Positions 52,240 to 64,000 of a stretch of DNA of 64,000 nucleotides are shown here, one piece after another (positions within the stretch are counted from its first letter, which is position 1; each line of letters starts with the position of its first letter). Below the pieces are notes generated by a model. That model saw only the letters and a list, made by a program, of their open reading frames with translations. It had not been told where the DNA came from and made no database searches. A program made the position numbers and the translations under genes. The stretch lies in the NCBI RefSeq assembly GCF_905220365.1, contig NC_061138.1, positions 3,797,814 through 3,861,813 on the forward strand, read 5' to 3'. Source of the DNA: Vanessa cardui (Eukaryota; Arthropoda; Insecta; Lepidoptera; Nymphalidae).

Positions 52240-54762
52240 ATAATAAAATAAAATCAAGTCAAATTAAAATGGCCTACGTGACCCAAACCACATTAAAGAC
52301 CAATTATCTACAACATCCACCACCTCTGAAACAAGTTATTTTTCTTAAGTTATTTTTCGTCGAGTGGTTAATGGTAATGCATAAAAACTCCTTACATATA
52401 CCTACATGAGAACTCTTTATAATATATTTGTTTAAGGATATACTGACAGGAACCGGTTTGTCATGTGGAATACTATTTTGAACATACCGTATCCTTTCCT
52501 CATGTGGTAAACCAATTTGATGATCGATCGAGCCTGTCTAGGTTAAGCCAAATGCTATTCGATCGGGTTAGAGGTTAGAAATCACGTTGAGCAATTATAT
52601 TAGATTCTTGCACAAGCCAAATAAATAGATAGATTCACCCAAGGTATTCATTTTTAATATGAGTGTATCATATCTTTTTAGTACACTGACAATGATTTGC
52701 TGTTTTTGTACAGTTTAGTTCAACTTATGACTTTCTTACTTTGGATATAAATAAGACTTTTTAGTGAGTAATCTTAGATTATAAAAACGAAAGGCAGATG
52801 GAGCAGCATTTTTAAGTATTAACAAAAATAAGTGTTGTTTTGGTTTATGATTATTAGTTAGTTTAAGCTTAAGCCCAATTAAATAGCTTTTGCTTCACTA
52901 ATGCTGTGCAGGGTGCGTCTACCTTTTTATTTATAATCTGCAGCATAATGGTAAATGGCCAATTATGGCGCTACAATAATATCAGCTAAGCTAGAACATC
53001 ATTTATTCTAGTACTTTATTTTGCTACCATCGTTTCTTAATTTATTTGTCTAGTATTACTTTTTCTCTTTAGGAAAAGATATTAGATAATGGATTTGTTA
53101 ATACAAGAGACAGTAATATGTAGCATTTGATGTTAAGAAATATATCTCGTACGTTAACAACGATTACATAGGAAAAGCCGGAAATTGTCTTCAGACTCAT
53201 TGAGTTTCTATAAGGATGCAAGTTCCTATTTTTCTTTGTTAATACTACAAATAAAATGTTACTTCGATATTGAAATAAATTGCTTTTGTATCTGTATGTA
53301 ATGATCGTATGCCTCACAGACAAATTATTTTCATTCAACATATTAAATTGATATCAATGATGTCGATTACTTGAAGTGAAACCTCTTTTGTTTTGAAACT
53401 ATATAAAACATAAACACATTAAGTTAAGACAAATAAAAAAAATTGCACTGCTACAGCTTTTTTTATAGGACATTTATTTGTTCATATTTTTACACTTAGA
53501 ATAATAACGTAGGCTTTATCACGTCTGCAATTTTTATATAAAGGTGCCTTAAAGCTTATTCATTCCCATTTTCATTTTGAATTTTTAATATTTATGAACA
53601 ATGTATTATAATTTTGTAAAAAATTAAGAAGATAAGACTAGAAAGGGAACGCATAATATACAACTTCTCCCACTACTAATCATATTTCTATATTGAAAAA
53701 TTTTGAAAACTGTTACCACCCTCGATTACCACCATATTTAAATCGCTATGCTATCATTTGATAGATCCGAGATATGATGACGGAAAAATCAGAATAATAT
53801 GGATTATAGGAGGAAATTTGCGTTTGAGCCTTTTTCAATACACGTGACCTCCAAAAACTCTTCAATCTATATCTACATATTACACGCTAAATGGCCTACA
53901 TACAAGATTCTATTACTGACACAACTCACTTCTTTATTCAGAATATTTATTCTACGTAGTTTCAGAGTTTGTTTTGAAAATTATAACTTTAAAAATTCCA
54001 AGTTCTTGTACAATCAAACGACTTCCGGTCTCTGATTACAAGAGCGCATGAAAAGTGAGTCGAGCTCCTTATTACAGCTAGACAAATACGAGCGTCTGTT
54101 TGTCTATTTTCTTGGCAGGATGCTTTGAAATAAAGTGAAGTTGTGGTTTTTTATTTAATATTGAGAGGTTTATTTAAGTGTTCCGTCTGGTGGCTATAAA
54201 GTAAACAAATCGTTAGGTTCTTGTCAAAGGTAAGCGTGGTTGAAAATATGTTTTAGTTTTTTTTTTCACCTGTGCATTATGACAGATGGCACAATTTAAA
54301 TAAATTTACACGTCACTCTAAAAATTGTGAAAACGCAATATTGATTTACTTTTGTCATTTTGTAAGTGAAAAAATTTTATATTAAATTACAAACGAAGGC
54401 ATGAAACAAGTATTCTCAGATGATTCTCTCACTTTGCGTAGAAAAAAAATTAGAAAAATACCTCTTTATCGTACACCAATAAACACGCTATTTTGTCACG
54501 TTACGAAAGATGAAAGAGACGGCCTTATCGCTAAAACAGCGATCTCTTCCAGGCAACCTTACGGTACAGGAAAGAAACAGATATAGACAGAGGTAGAGGT
54601 GTACATAGCAGATATAAACATAAAATATAAATACATTACAGTAATATATTTTAAATAATTTAAAGTACTTGATATCTAAAATACATACATATGTATGTAT
54701 AAAATAAGATAAACATTATATCTAGTATAAGTCGCGTCTCAGGGTGTTGATTGTCATGTGTC
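52240..54762. other. Gap, about 2.5 kb, nothing recognised
   Basis: AT-rich DNA. Frames of 60-90 codons near 53069, 53799 and 54401 have no domains or exon signals I can support. Confidence 0.4.
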
Positions 54763-54764
54763 AG

Positions 54765-54897
54765 GCAAAAAAGTAGCCTCGGAGTTCAAGTTTGCTTCAT
54801 ACCAAATTTCTTCAAGTTCGTTTCAACAAGTTTGGTCGTGAAATAGCGACAGACAAACAGAGTTTACTCTCACATTTAAAATATAACAGTATAAATG
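54765..54897. mobile_element. Transposon scrap
   Basis: Strings gttcaagtttgcttcatacc, aaatttcttcaagttcg and gcgacagacaaacagagttt match the recurring inner segment of short lepidopteran transposons, read in plus orientation. Ends are not visible. Confidence 0.4.
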
Positions 54898-55284
54898 TTT
54901 TTAACATGTTTTTTTTTCTTTAGTAATTCTCTGTTCTTGAAATCACGAAGACAATTTAAAGTAAATTACGAGAACTAGAAAAATAAATTGCACGTTCAAC
55001 CATTAGTCGTCGCATTGTATATTCTTTGTGCGCTAACGTTGGAAATGCAGTTGATTTTACAACCCTTGACGTCGCAAACTTTTTTTTATTTCACCCAACT
55101 CATCTCGTTTTAAAGTAAATTTAGGAGACTGTTTATTCTACTTACTACTTTGAGAATATAATTTGTATAGTTTGTAGAGCACGGTGGAATAATAGCTAAT
55201 GAATTCAAATCATTTATTAGGCGGTCAATTGGGCTTCGTGATTTTAGTTGGCTATGGCAGTATGAGAATTGACTATCACTTATT

Positions 55285-55462
55285 CCAATTCTTCAACAAC
55301 CTTGAGACTAAGATTTAATGTTATGTCCTTTGTGCCTTTTGTTACACCGACTCACTACACTTCGAACTGGATCATAACGTTCTAAATAGTTCTGTTTAGC
55401 GGTAGAATATTTGATGAGAGTTACCTGTGACGGGTGTGCTCGATGTAAACCCTAATGCTAAG
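55285..55462 (-). mobile_element. SINE B, diverged 5' half
   Basis: Blocks caaccttgagactaagattt, tgttatgtcctttgtgcctt, ttacaccgactcactacact, agcggtagaatatttgatga and gtaaaccctaatgctaagta keep family order with many changes. Confidence 0.65.
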
Positions 55463-55547
55463 TACGTGCTACAAAAATGTTATAGATTTGTTGAAAATAA
55501 TATATTTAGAATTTACTTCGGTTATTTCGAAGCAACTAGTCAGTATA

Positions 55548-55863
55548 TACGACACAGCTTAGATGTAGCATGATTAAAATTCGTAAAACCGATCACATCC
55601 AAATTAAATACGCTATCCCGAATTATCAATATTTATTTCTTATGTGAATATGATCTTTACACAAACGGAACAACGAGTAATATCATATGACCTAATATAT
55701 TCGTATGCTTAAAGCAAGTGCTTTCTATGGTTGAAATTAAGCGAGAATCTATAGCGACGAATAGTGTCGGATGGCGCGATAGGGAGCTATTTCTGTGGTT
55801 TGTATGAATCGGCAGTAATCGGCTTTATTGAAATTGCCGATGCTACATCTAAGTTGTGTCGTA
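55548..55863. repeat. MITE F, copy 2
   Basis: Aligns throughout with 11785-12112: acgacacagcttagatgtag at the left, attgccgatgctacatctaa and gttgtgtcgtac at the right, sharing aattatcaatatttatttct and gcgagaatctatagcgacga. Flanks are TATA-like at the left and TA at the right. Confidence 0.8.
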
Positions 55864-56339
55864 CTAAACCAAAGTAACTGAATCACTGTCATTTTGTAAC
55901 TCACCTAGTCCTCTGTGATCATCAAAGACTACTGACCTGTACTTACTTCATTTCCGTAAACGTAATCGTATTATCAGTAACAAATAGTACAGCCTAAAAA
56001 TGTGTAAATTCTAGAAAAGCGGAGTTGGTGTTAAAAGTTCGTCAAAACAGCGATAGATCTTGCTCGGATTGTTCCACATAGATCTAAGTTTCGCCAGATT
56101 AACTAAAGTTTATGTTTACAATATCGGTGTACACACACACACACACTTTCCTTGTTACAAATTTACAAGACATCTTTGAAATTTTGGTGTGTTTCCATAA
56201 TGTCCATAAGTTATGATGACACTTGTATGGTAATGTACTTAGTTACAGGTGGTTAATTAGTGTTGTTCCGAAAGACATGTTTTTGTTATTATAATCATTT
56301 AAAAATCCTTAATTATCAACGTCAGACTTTCATATAATA

Positions 56340-57610
56340 GGTTGGGGAAAAAGTTTCTTCGTATTTTATATGAAAATTCAAAAAGTTTTTTTTTATAGTT
56401 TATTTACATTTGACTAAAGTATGTAGGTGCCATTTTGTTCAATAACTTTTTGCCATCTTGTTGGTAGTGACATGATCCCATTGATGTAAAAATTTTGGGG
56501 CTTCTGATCGAAAAACTGCGACAAGTGGTTTTGGCAGTCCTCTCGTGATGTTAACCTGACACTGCCTAAGGAATTCTGCAGAGACCGAAACAGATGAAAA
56601 TCTGAAGGTGCAAGGTCAGGACTATACGGCGGATGCATTAATATCTCCCAGCCAAACTCTCGTAATTTTTGTTGGCTAAAGATGTGTGAGGTCTAGCGTT
56701 GTCATGGTGAAAAACCACACCCCTTCTGTTGATCAATTCTGGCCGCTTTCTCTCAATTTCTTGCTTCAATCTCATCAATTGTTCGCAATACAGTTCTGAA
56801 TCGATGGTCCTGCCGGGCGGTAACAGCTCATAATGAATGATGCCCTTCCAATCCCACCATACACACAGCATTACCTTGTTGCGAGTTAATCCGGGTTTTG
56901 CCACAGTCTGTGAAGCTTGACCGGCCTTTGACCACGATCTTTTTCGCACGTTCTTGTCGTATGTGATCCACTTATCATCACCAGTTATCAGCTTCTTCAA
57001 AAATGGTTCGGTTTCATTACGTCGTAATAAAGAATCACAAATGAGTACACGGTTCATTAGGTTTTTTTCAGTGAGTTCATGAGGCACCCATATATCGAGC
57101 TTTTTTCTGTACCCAGCTTTATTCAAATGAGTCAAAACCGTTTTGTGGTCAATTGCCAGTTCTTCAGCTACATCGTAACTACTAATATGCCGATCTTGCT
57201 CCACTTTCTCAAAAATGGCATCAATTTTGTCCGTAACAGGGCGACCAGAGCGAGATGCATCTTTGATATCAAAATTACCGGCTTTAAAACGCTTAAACCA
57301 AACTTGCGCTACTCTCACAGATACTGCATTAGGTCCATAAACATCACAATTTTTTTTCGCGGCTTGTTGCATCTTTTTTATAGTAAAATTTTAAAATGTA
57401 TCGAATTTCTTCTTGAGATTCACTCATTTTAACAACAACAAAAACAAATGAAAATCACACAAATTCCTAATTTGAATTTGGAAGTGCCTTCTTTAAAATT
57501 AAAACTTTTTAATGATACCAAAACCAGCCAGATACAAATGGTATATATAGCCAAAGAGATTTTATTACAAGTTCATACATACTATATGCGAAAAGACTTT
57601 TTCCCCAACC
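56340..57610 (-). mobile_element. mariner transposon (1271 bp)
   Basis: Inverted termini ggttggggaaaaagt (left) and its mirror actttttccccaacc (right), with homology continuing some 15 bp further. TA flanks at 56338-56339 and 57611-57612. Size and layout are typical of mariner. The transposase on the minus strand is broken, so this copy is non-autonomous. Confidence 0.95.
56414..57427 (-). pseudogene. mariner transposase, two frameshifts
   Basis: A cut-and-paste transposase of the D,D34D type. From ATG 57427 (MSESQEEIRYILKFYYKK), a small deletion near 57370 shifts the frame. The long middle frame (57372 to 56638) carries the helix-turn-helix DNA-binding region (SVRVAQVWFKRFKAGNFDI, SGRPVTDK), then ITGDDKWITYD with the first Asp and HHDNARPH with the second. 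A further one-base-type shift near 56680 moves into the last frame with YSPDLAPSDFHLF (third Asp) to the stop at 56414. All three catalytic Asp are still encoded but not in one frame. Confidence 0.93.
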
Positions 57611-57614
57611 TAAT

Positions 57615-59478
57615 ATTTAAAAAAAAATCTTTCTAAATTTTAATTTTGCCGATTTTTTTCTTTATATCTGTGTTAAAAAACATATCGGGGAACATGTTTA
57701 TTTTATACATTCTAAGTCGAAACGACAGATAATAGTTTATAAAATATAATTTCTATTCTGATATTGGAGTCGTAACCATCCATCAAATTATATGTTCTTT
57801 TGTATATTTACAACAACATAAAAGACTATACCTCAATTAAAATTAAAATATATTAGGCTATTTTTACGTAACAAATAAACAGCTTTACAAGATACATTAT
57901 AAAACACATCGTTGTGCGCTAAATGAACTAATGCACTCTCTTTTCTTGTAACATCATGTCCGATTGAATGGCAATCTTACTTACGCGGAAAGAGATCCGG
58001 TGCTGTACCTACCAGATTATTTACGTGAGGTACCTATCTGCCCTGCACTGTTCTCTGAGGCTGCCCGAGTTTCAGTAATTTATCATCGTCGAAATAGTTT
58101 TGAGGTTCGTTTTTACCGAAGTGCCAATTAGTTTAAAAAAACTCACTTGATTTTTTTGATGCGTTCCATTATTGAATAATCTTCAACCAAAAAGTTAGCG
58201 GCCAGTCCTACGAGACATTATTTAAACAAACCAAATTAGAATATTTGATATTCATCATATAGGTTTATATATTTTATTGATAATAAACAGTGTACTTGCA
58301 TCAGCTTTGTAATCATGTAGCTGCACGAAATAGGCCATGTTAATTGCCGTTAGATTGCCGCTAGCACCTAAATTAAGGTTCTCGTGTCAGGTATATGCAA
58401 TTATGTGACGTTCGAAATATTCGGTGACAAGCTCAGCTATACGATATATTGCTGTGATATTGATGAATCGGGTAATTTGTAACGCAGTTGTCGTACTGTT
58501 ACAATATCAGGTTTATCAAAACTAATAATTGCGTGCAAGAAGGTTTCCTGAATTAATGATAAAGTTTGTCATTGTTGTCTTGTTCAGATATTCCTTGTAA
58601 GAATATACTCGAATCTCACTACAAAATACGGACAAAAAATGTCATAATGATATGCGATATTGACTGTAATATTTATATATTTATAGGATATACGCATCAA
58701 AATCACGTATCACCTTAAGTTGCTTGTCAAAAATTTACGAGTGAGAAATGAAGTGAACTACTACAAAATCACACAAGTTACGAAATCATTTATTACGGTA
58801 GTAACGTGTGTAACTTATACCCAATCAGATTATAAAACAAAAGCCAGATAGAGCGCGCGGTACATTATTGTGACGAAACAAAAACGAAAACAAAATCAAA
58901 GTCGCATGCAGATCCTCTAATACAAGCTACGCGTTAATTAAAATTTAGTAAAACGAAAAGAGTACTGTCAATTTAATTAAACCATTCAATCATTTTAATA
59001 ATTATTGATGTACTAATAAATGGATTAATACTGTGAATTTTTCGTTGCGCCTCAATTCTTACACGCGCTGTAACTTTGGGTCTATATTCTGAGTACTTAT
59101 ATATTAATACAATGCTTATGTACCGTGTACTCTAGGGTACTTGAGATAAGGAAAGGTAAATTGAGCATCTATTGCTCTACGATAAGATGAGCGTAGTGAG
59201 AGTTAGAGATACAGCGCTTTTACTTATTTGAGAATATATGAATTATCCTTGTCTTTCTTTCCGCACGTAAACTTAGTTTGAGTAACTAAAATTACATCAG
59301 CTTGAGGCAAGAGATTCCTTTGCAAAAAGTTCTATCACTAAAACAATGTGTAGTGATTCTCTGAATAGCAAATAATACTTAACTGCCTCAAAAAGGCAGT
59401 CAAGTGCGGTCTCTTGATTCTCTAGAAATGTTCTTTTAAATCTGTTTATTTAAAAAGGAAAATCGACTTTTTGATCTT
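57615..59478. other. Gap with one GC-richer patch
   Basis: 57940-58120 (atggcaatcttacttacgcg, gagatccggtgctgtaccta, ctctgaggctgcccgagttt) is less AT-rich than its surroundings and has short, interrupted frames on the minus strand. It could be a decayed repeat or exon-like fragment. The rest is AT-rich with no gene. Confidence 0.35.
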
Positions 59479-59479
59479 G

Positions 59480-59660
59480 AAACACTTGTACCTTAGAGTA
59501 GTAGCGCAAAAACCTTTATTGAAACTATAACAACTCGCCATATGGTCTCCTTACTTACTATATGACTTTTCGCTCGGAATTTTTCAACGGTAAAATGCTG
59601 CAGCAATCTTACCACTATTTCACGCATGATTTGTACAGTAAGTTCTTAATTTATAATATT
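59480..59660 (+). repeat. Family E dispersed repeat, copy 2
   Basis: Partner of 10170-10345: ttgtaccttagagtagtagc, ataacaactcgc, cggaatttttcaacggtaaa, atgctgcagcaatcttacca. Non-coding. Confidence 0.55.
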
Positions 59661-60248
59661 GTTGGAGATTATTTAAGTTAAAAGTGGGATTATGGTGACG
59701 ATTGCTACATAAGCGGCTGAATACCAGCGCCCCTTTCTAATCGATTTGCATCTGTCGGGCGAGATAGACGTTTGTCGTAATTTACGAAGAATAATGTATA
59801 AATAAGATATGTAATAAATAAGAATTTGTCTCATTAAATTCCAAATAAATGTTTATGTTGTAATTATAAATTTTAGTTTTAGGTAAAAAATTGTATTTTT
59901 TTTTAATTAAAACCTCTTCTTATCTAATAATATGTATCTACCTATATAGTTATGATATTAATGTTAATAATATGTAAATAAATAATCTGTAATAAGATTG
60001 TGTGGAAACTTGGACACCAATATAAATTTATGAGGTAATTCAAAAGTTTGATTTATAAAATTTTCGACACCAAAGCACTTCAGATATTATGAGATGAAAC
60101 ATAAGTTTCAAAGTTCTTGTTTCATTAATATTTATCTCTGTTCGTCTGTACACAGAATCTCGCTGTTATGTCACAATCTGTTACACTTTACAATGTAAAG
60201 ATAAATAGCGTAGCACGTGAGTGAAATTTTAGTTGATTTTAAATGAGA

Positions 60249-60522
60249 CTAGCTGTGCTCGCGACGTTGTACGCGTTTGAATTTTACAAAAAAAATATTA
60301 TAGTAGAAGTTACTCCTTATTATATCAGTTATCTGCCAGTGAAAATCCCGTCAAAATCGGTCCAGCCATTCCTGAGATAAGCCGGAACAAACAGACAGAC
60401 AGACAAAAATTGTAAAAAATGTCATTTTGGTATATGTACCGTGTATACATACATATGCATTGAGTAAAAAAGGCATATTTTAATATTACAAACAGACACT
60501 TCAATTTTTTTATATGTATAGA
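60249..60522 (-). mobile_element. Non-autonomous Helitron, cleanest copy of its family
   Basis: The left edge a-CTAG-ctgtgctcgcgacgttg is the mirror of a Helitron 3' end with a degenerate hairpin (cgcgacgttgtacgcg). The right edge tatatgtatagat is A then TC on the minus strand. The 274 bp body contains tactccttattatatcagtt and ccggaacaaacagacagaca. Relatives are at 5629 and 11337. Confidence 0.7.
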
Positions 60523-61194
60523 TTCTCAGATAAATGGTACGGATGTCCAACTGCGCAGTTTGCACCTGAGCACCGAGTAATCCTTACTTACATTGTACGG
60601 TTAAGCTCGGTCTAACTTTAGCGAGTTGACTCAACTCTAGATTAGTTGGATAGCCTGGGGTCGATCGTTATTCAGAATTCTGATGACATGGAGTCTAAGT
60701 GAGATGAATAATATATTTATACGTGTACGTTTACTAGTAGCAAGTACAGGATGTATGTACATATATTATTACTGGGCCTAGGTCTCCTCTCTTTTTGCCT
60801 TATGATAGATATACCTGTGACAGAATTTAATTCAATGTTAAAGCAGACTTATGACATTTTCTCACATAAAAATTCCAAAGCTTAACATAAGCACCAGTCA
60901 TGCACATTACAATGGTAAGGTAAAGTATTACGCCGGATTTAAGCCTGCGAACTTCACTTAAAGAGTTTCGTATTCTCTCCAGTGATTTGATTGTACCATT
61001 TCGGGTCGAGCAGACAAGCCATATATAAAATAAACATTTTTATTTTATTTTTCGTTAAATATAAATATACATTAAAATCTCTGCAATTGTTACGACATGG
61101 TAACAGTGTATCTAATCAGGTAATCAGATATATAATGTGTTTGTATGATTTCATACCAAAATTATATATACCAAAGTGGTGTTAAGTCGTAAAT

Positions 61195-61442
61195 TTGGTT
61201 ACAATATCAAATCCAAAAATACATTATCCAAGCAGGCGTTAACAAGCACGTTTGTATGATTTCAAGATTGAACCTAAAGTTACAACCGGATAAGTCAAAA
61301 GTCAAAAACCTTTATTAAAAATGTAAGTGTTTACACTTTCTTATTGATAGTCGAAAATCTACCACCGAGCGGTTCAAGATATCTACCTACCTCATACCTG
61401 AGAACAACCTGCGAAAGAAAATCAGTATCCTTTTCCAACATT
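61195..61442 (-). mobile_element. Two adjacent LINE/SINE tail fragments
   Basis: 61207-61270 is a family D piece (atcaaatccaaaaatacatt, aacaagcacgtttgtatg). 61297-61440 (caaaaacctttattaaaaat, cctcatacctgagaacaacc) is a different tail family in the same orientation. Neither is coding. Confidence 0.5.
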
Positions 61443-61444
61443 TT

Positions 61445-62470
61445 AACTGTATTTGCGAATATAATACTAATGCTAATTTCGACGACCTTTATAGTCAAGT
61501 AGTACATCGGTTTTCATGGGTACGCCATTTCTGAGGTCGCGAATTCGGTTTCCGGCCGAGACGCCGTAGAAGAAGTTCATTAGTTTTTTATGTTGTCTTG
61601 GGTCTGGGTGTTTGTGGTACAATCGTTACTTCTGATTTTCTATAAAACAAGTGATTTTATTTACATTGGGATCAGATTCATGTTTGTGATGTTGTCCAAT
61701 ATTTATTTATTTATTAATATTCTAAAACTATCTATGTACTAAAAGGATCTAAGATTATCTTCAAGTAAAATAGAGTATTTTTGTTCATAAAATTTTATTA
61801 TTCACAGTTCAATATAAAAAAATAATCAACTAAAAAAAATGCCAAGTCTCCTCTTCTTTATTTTTCCGTTGCCATAGTTAAATAATTAAAGTAATTATGT
61901 GACTATGGCCAGTTATAGCTTATGAATTTAAAAACGTATTAGTGTATATATTACATAGTATTAAATAAATACATCATAATATAATATCTTGGCTAATTAC
62001 TACAGTAACCTTACAGTACGTTTTCATAAAACTCAGTACAATTGCACGTAACAATTAATATTGCATTAAACACAACAAGGTAAGTTTTCATTAAGCGTTG
62101 AATTATGAAACTCAATTGGGAGGGTCAGGAAGCTGTTAGCTCTACTTATCAAAACGGACACGTAGGTGGTCGCTGGAGATAAATTAATTATGAAGTTTTT
62201 GATGAGCTTTTAACCGCTTAAGTAAACGAAATGAAACACGAAGATGTTATTCATTATGGTTATTGTTAAATCATTTCAGTAAGTCACTTGTGCCGGTTTA
62301 CGAAGGAGAGATATGGAAGTCGTAAGTTACCAGGGGATATTGTCTTTTTAACATAAACTTACCTTTAATTTAATGAGAATATTGTCCATTTCTCAAACAT
62401 AATATGTAGAATTCGTATGCCGAGAAGATTTCTGTTGCAAAAAATATCACTTAGTATATTTGTCAATTTA
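61445..62470. other. Gap, nothing recognised
   Basis: About 1 kb of AT-rich DNA without a frame, RNA gene or repeat I recognise. Confidence 0.35.
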
Positions 62471-62478
62471 AATGTTTA

Positions 62479-62772
62479 ACAACAACAACAAAAACAGGTT
62501 GGACTAAGACCTCCCTCCCTTTGAGAAGAAGGTTTGGAACATATTCCACCGCGCTATTCCAATGCGGTTTGGTGGAATATACTTACATGTGGCAGAATTT
62601 TGATGAAATTAGACACATGGAGATTCCTCTTGATGCTTTCTTTCACCGCCGAACATAAGATGAATGAGACAATGAAAAGACATGAAAAATTAATAGTGCT
62701 TGCTTGGGTTTGAAGTCTCAAATATCGATTAAGATGGACGCGTTCTAACCACTGAGCCATTTCGGGTCGTTG
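62479..62772 (-). mobile_element. SINE A, near full length
   Basis: Tail aacaacaacaacaaaaacag at the left, then accgcgctattccaatgc, then the tRNA-like head at the right (ggacgcgttctaaccactga, then gccatttcgg). A 7 bp atgttta is found at 62472-62478 and 62776-62782, a possible short duplication. Confidence 0.88.
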
Positions 62773-62992
62773 TTGATGTTTACCTTTATTCCGTTTGAAG
62801 GTAGGATTTGAGAAGGAATTAGAGAATGAATTTGTAAACGGTTATTATTCTAATATTCGAGAATGTGATGTCCGATTTTCGTAGGGATGTTTTATTGCAA
62901 GCCTGTCTCTCCTCAATCATCATTAAATTATCCTCCAAACGTTTCTGTAATCTGGTTCCGGTGAGCGAGCAAGACACAAAGGAGAGCGTATT

Positions 62993-63068
62993 GATGGCTA
63001 ATTGGTGGCACATTGATGGTATAGCCAACGATGTACGCCAGTGTACGAGCGGAAGCGACCACTTACCA
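62993..63068 (+). mobile_element. SINE B fragment
   Basis: ttggtggcacattgatggta and ggaagcgaccacttaccata match the tail-proximal part of SINE B in plus orientation. Short and diverged. Confidence 0.5.
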
Positions 63069-63460
63069 TAAATTGGATAATTCTGTCGAGCTTATATTGT
63101 CTGTTTCTATACACCCAACGGTTTTCTAATCTCGATAAATGTGAACCGTTTTATTTTATTTATAAATAAATCGCTCCTGTTTTCTCATCTTGAATTATAG
63201 AAAACATATTAACATCTGTGAAACATTATTGAATCTATTCAAAACGCATTTATCATTTTCAAATATACCTATTTTAACTTTTGTAAAAAATATTTTTTTT
63301 TTAATTACGTAATAATTTTACTAGAATTAACTTTTATATGCTAAAGATAAAACACTGCTCTTTTAAGATATAATTCCAAGGACAAAATCGTAAATCACGC
63401 TCCTGGTAAAATAAAGGTAACCGCGACGCATACAAGCAAAGTTTTAAAGATTTCGAAATG

Positions 63461-63746
63461 TTTTTTTTTTATGGAATAGGTTGGCGGACGAGCATATGGG
63501 CCACCTGATGGTAAGTGGTCACTATCATCCATAGACGATGAGGCTTTAAGAAATATTATCTATTCCTTACATCGTCAATGCGCCACCAACATTGGGAACT
63601 AAGATGATATGTCCCTTGTGCCAGTAGTTACACTGGCTCACTCACCCTTCAAACCGGAACATACTGAGTACTGTTATTTGGCGGTAGAATATCTGTTGAG
63701 TGGGTGGTACCTATCCAGGCGGGCTTGCACAAAGCCCTACCACCAA
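63461..63746 (-). mobile_element. SINE B, complete
   Basis: Poly(T), atggaataggttggcggacg, cacctgatggtaagtggtca, cgccaccaacattgggaact, gggcttgcacaaagccctac. gaaatg flanks both ends (63455-63460 and 63747-63752), a candidate 6 bp duplication. About 10 bp is missing between accggaaca and tactgagtac. Confidence 0.92.
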
Positions 63747-64000
63747 GAAATGTTGGGTTGTTTTATTTTTAAATCATATTACATATAACTGGTGTCTTTA
63801 TGATACAAGATAAGCTATATACTTTTAACACTCGACGCCTTCGCGACCACATATTCGAATATATTCTGCAACGAAAATTTTTGTAGATAATCATACAAAA
63901 TATCGAAAACACATTCCGTTTAACCGTTTAGTTTGAATATCAGGATTTAATTTAAATAAAACAATGATACATATATAGGGATACTATGCTGAATATTTAG

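Noticed and set aside
62865..63071. Overlapping frames of about 68 codons on both strands
   Set aside because: They include a SINE B fragment and have no domain.
1..64000. CRISPR arrays, operons, ribosome-binding sites or bacterial features
   Set aside because: No regularly spaced direct repeats with unique spacers were found; composition and element content are those of an insect nuclear genome.

Overview
The window looks like transposon-dense, AT-rich intergenic or intronic DNA from a lepidopteran insect (butterfly or moth). This rests on recurring interspersed repeats of lepidopteran type (a tRNA-derived SINE with a TTG-repeat tail, a poly(A) SINE, and a short element ending in TTTGAT-like repeats). 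It also rests on Helitron, mariner, mdg3-like Ty3/gypsy, RTE and CR1/jockey-type elements of insect character. I found no convincing host protein-coding exon, rRNA or genuine tRNA gene; every long reading frame belongs to a mobile element. The genus cannot be named from sequence alone.

Layout: 1-13.5 kb holds SINE and LINE scraps, several MITEs (558-746, 11785-12112), a 1.7 kb structure with long inverted arms (4631-6342) and a promoter-like motif cluster (7571-8050). 13542-17638 is an apparently full-length RTE-type LINE with one open 1067-codon frame and a 9 bp target duplication. 18-25 kb is mostly SINE copies and a 255 bp MITE (22696-22950). 25749-29942 is an LTR retrotransposon of the Ty3/gypsy group with nearly identical LTRs but a wrecked interior. 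31130-35190 is a decayed two-ORF LINE carrying a nested LINE tail. 35-45 kb holds paired copies of an unclassified repeat, non-autonomous Helitrons and more SINEs.

The best element is an apparently complete autonomous Helitron at 45825-52236. It has a 5' TC end, a 3' hairpin and CTAG end, A/T flanks and one uninterrupted 1703-codon Rep-helicase gene. Upstream of the gene are a TATA box with a plausible initiator and a perfect three-unit heat-shock element. 52-64 kb is quieter: a mariner with intact-looking ends but a frameshifted transposase (56340-57610), a second MITE copy and scattered SINE and Helitron fragments.

The elements do not form a pathway. They are related as machinery and passengers: RTE-like and jockey-like LINEs are the type of machinery that mobilises SINEs, and the Helitron Rep-helicase is the type that mobilises the short TC...CTAG elements seen at 30.4, 36.3, 39.3 and 60.2 kb. 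Nested insertions (an RTE tail inside SINE B at 38.15 kb, a LINE tail inside a LINE at 33.35 kb) give a partial order of events.
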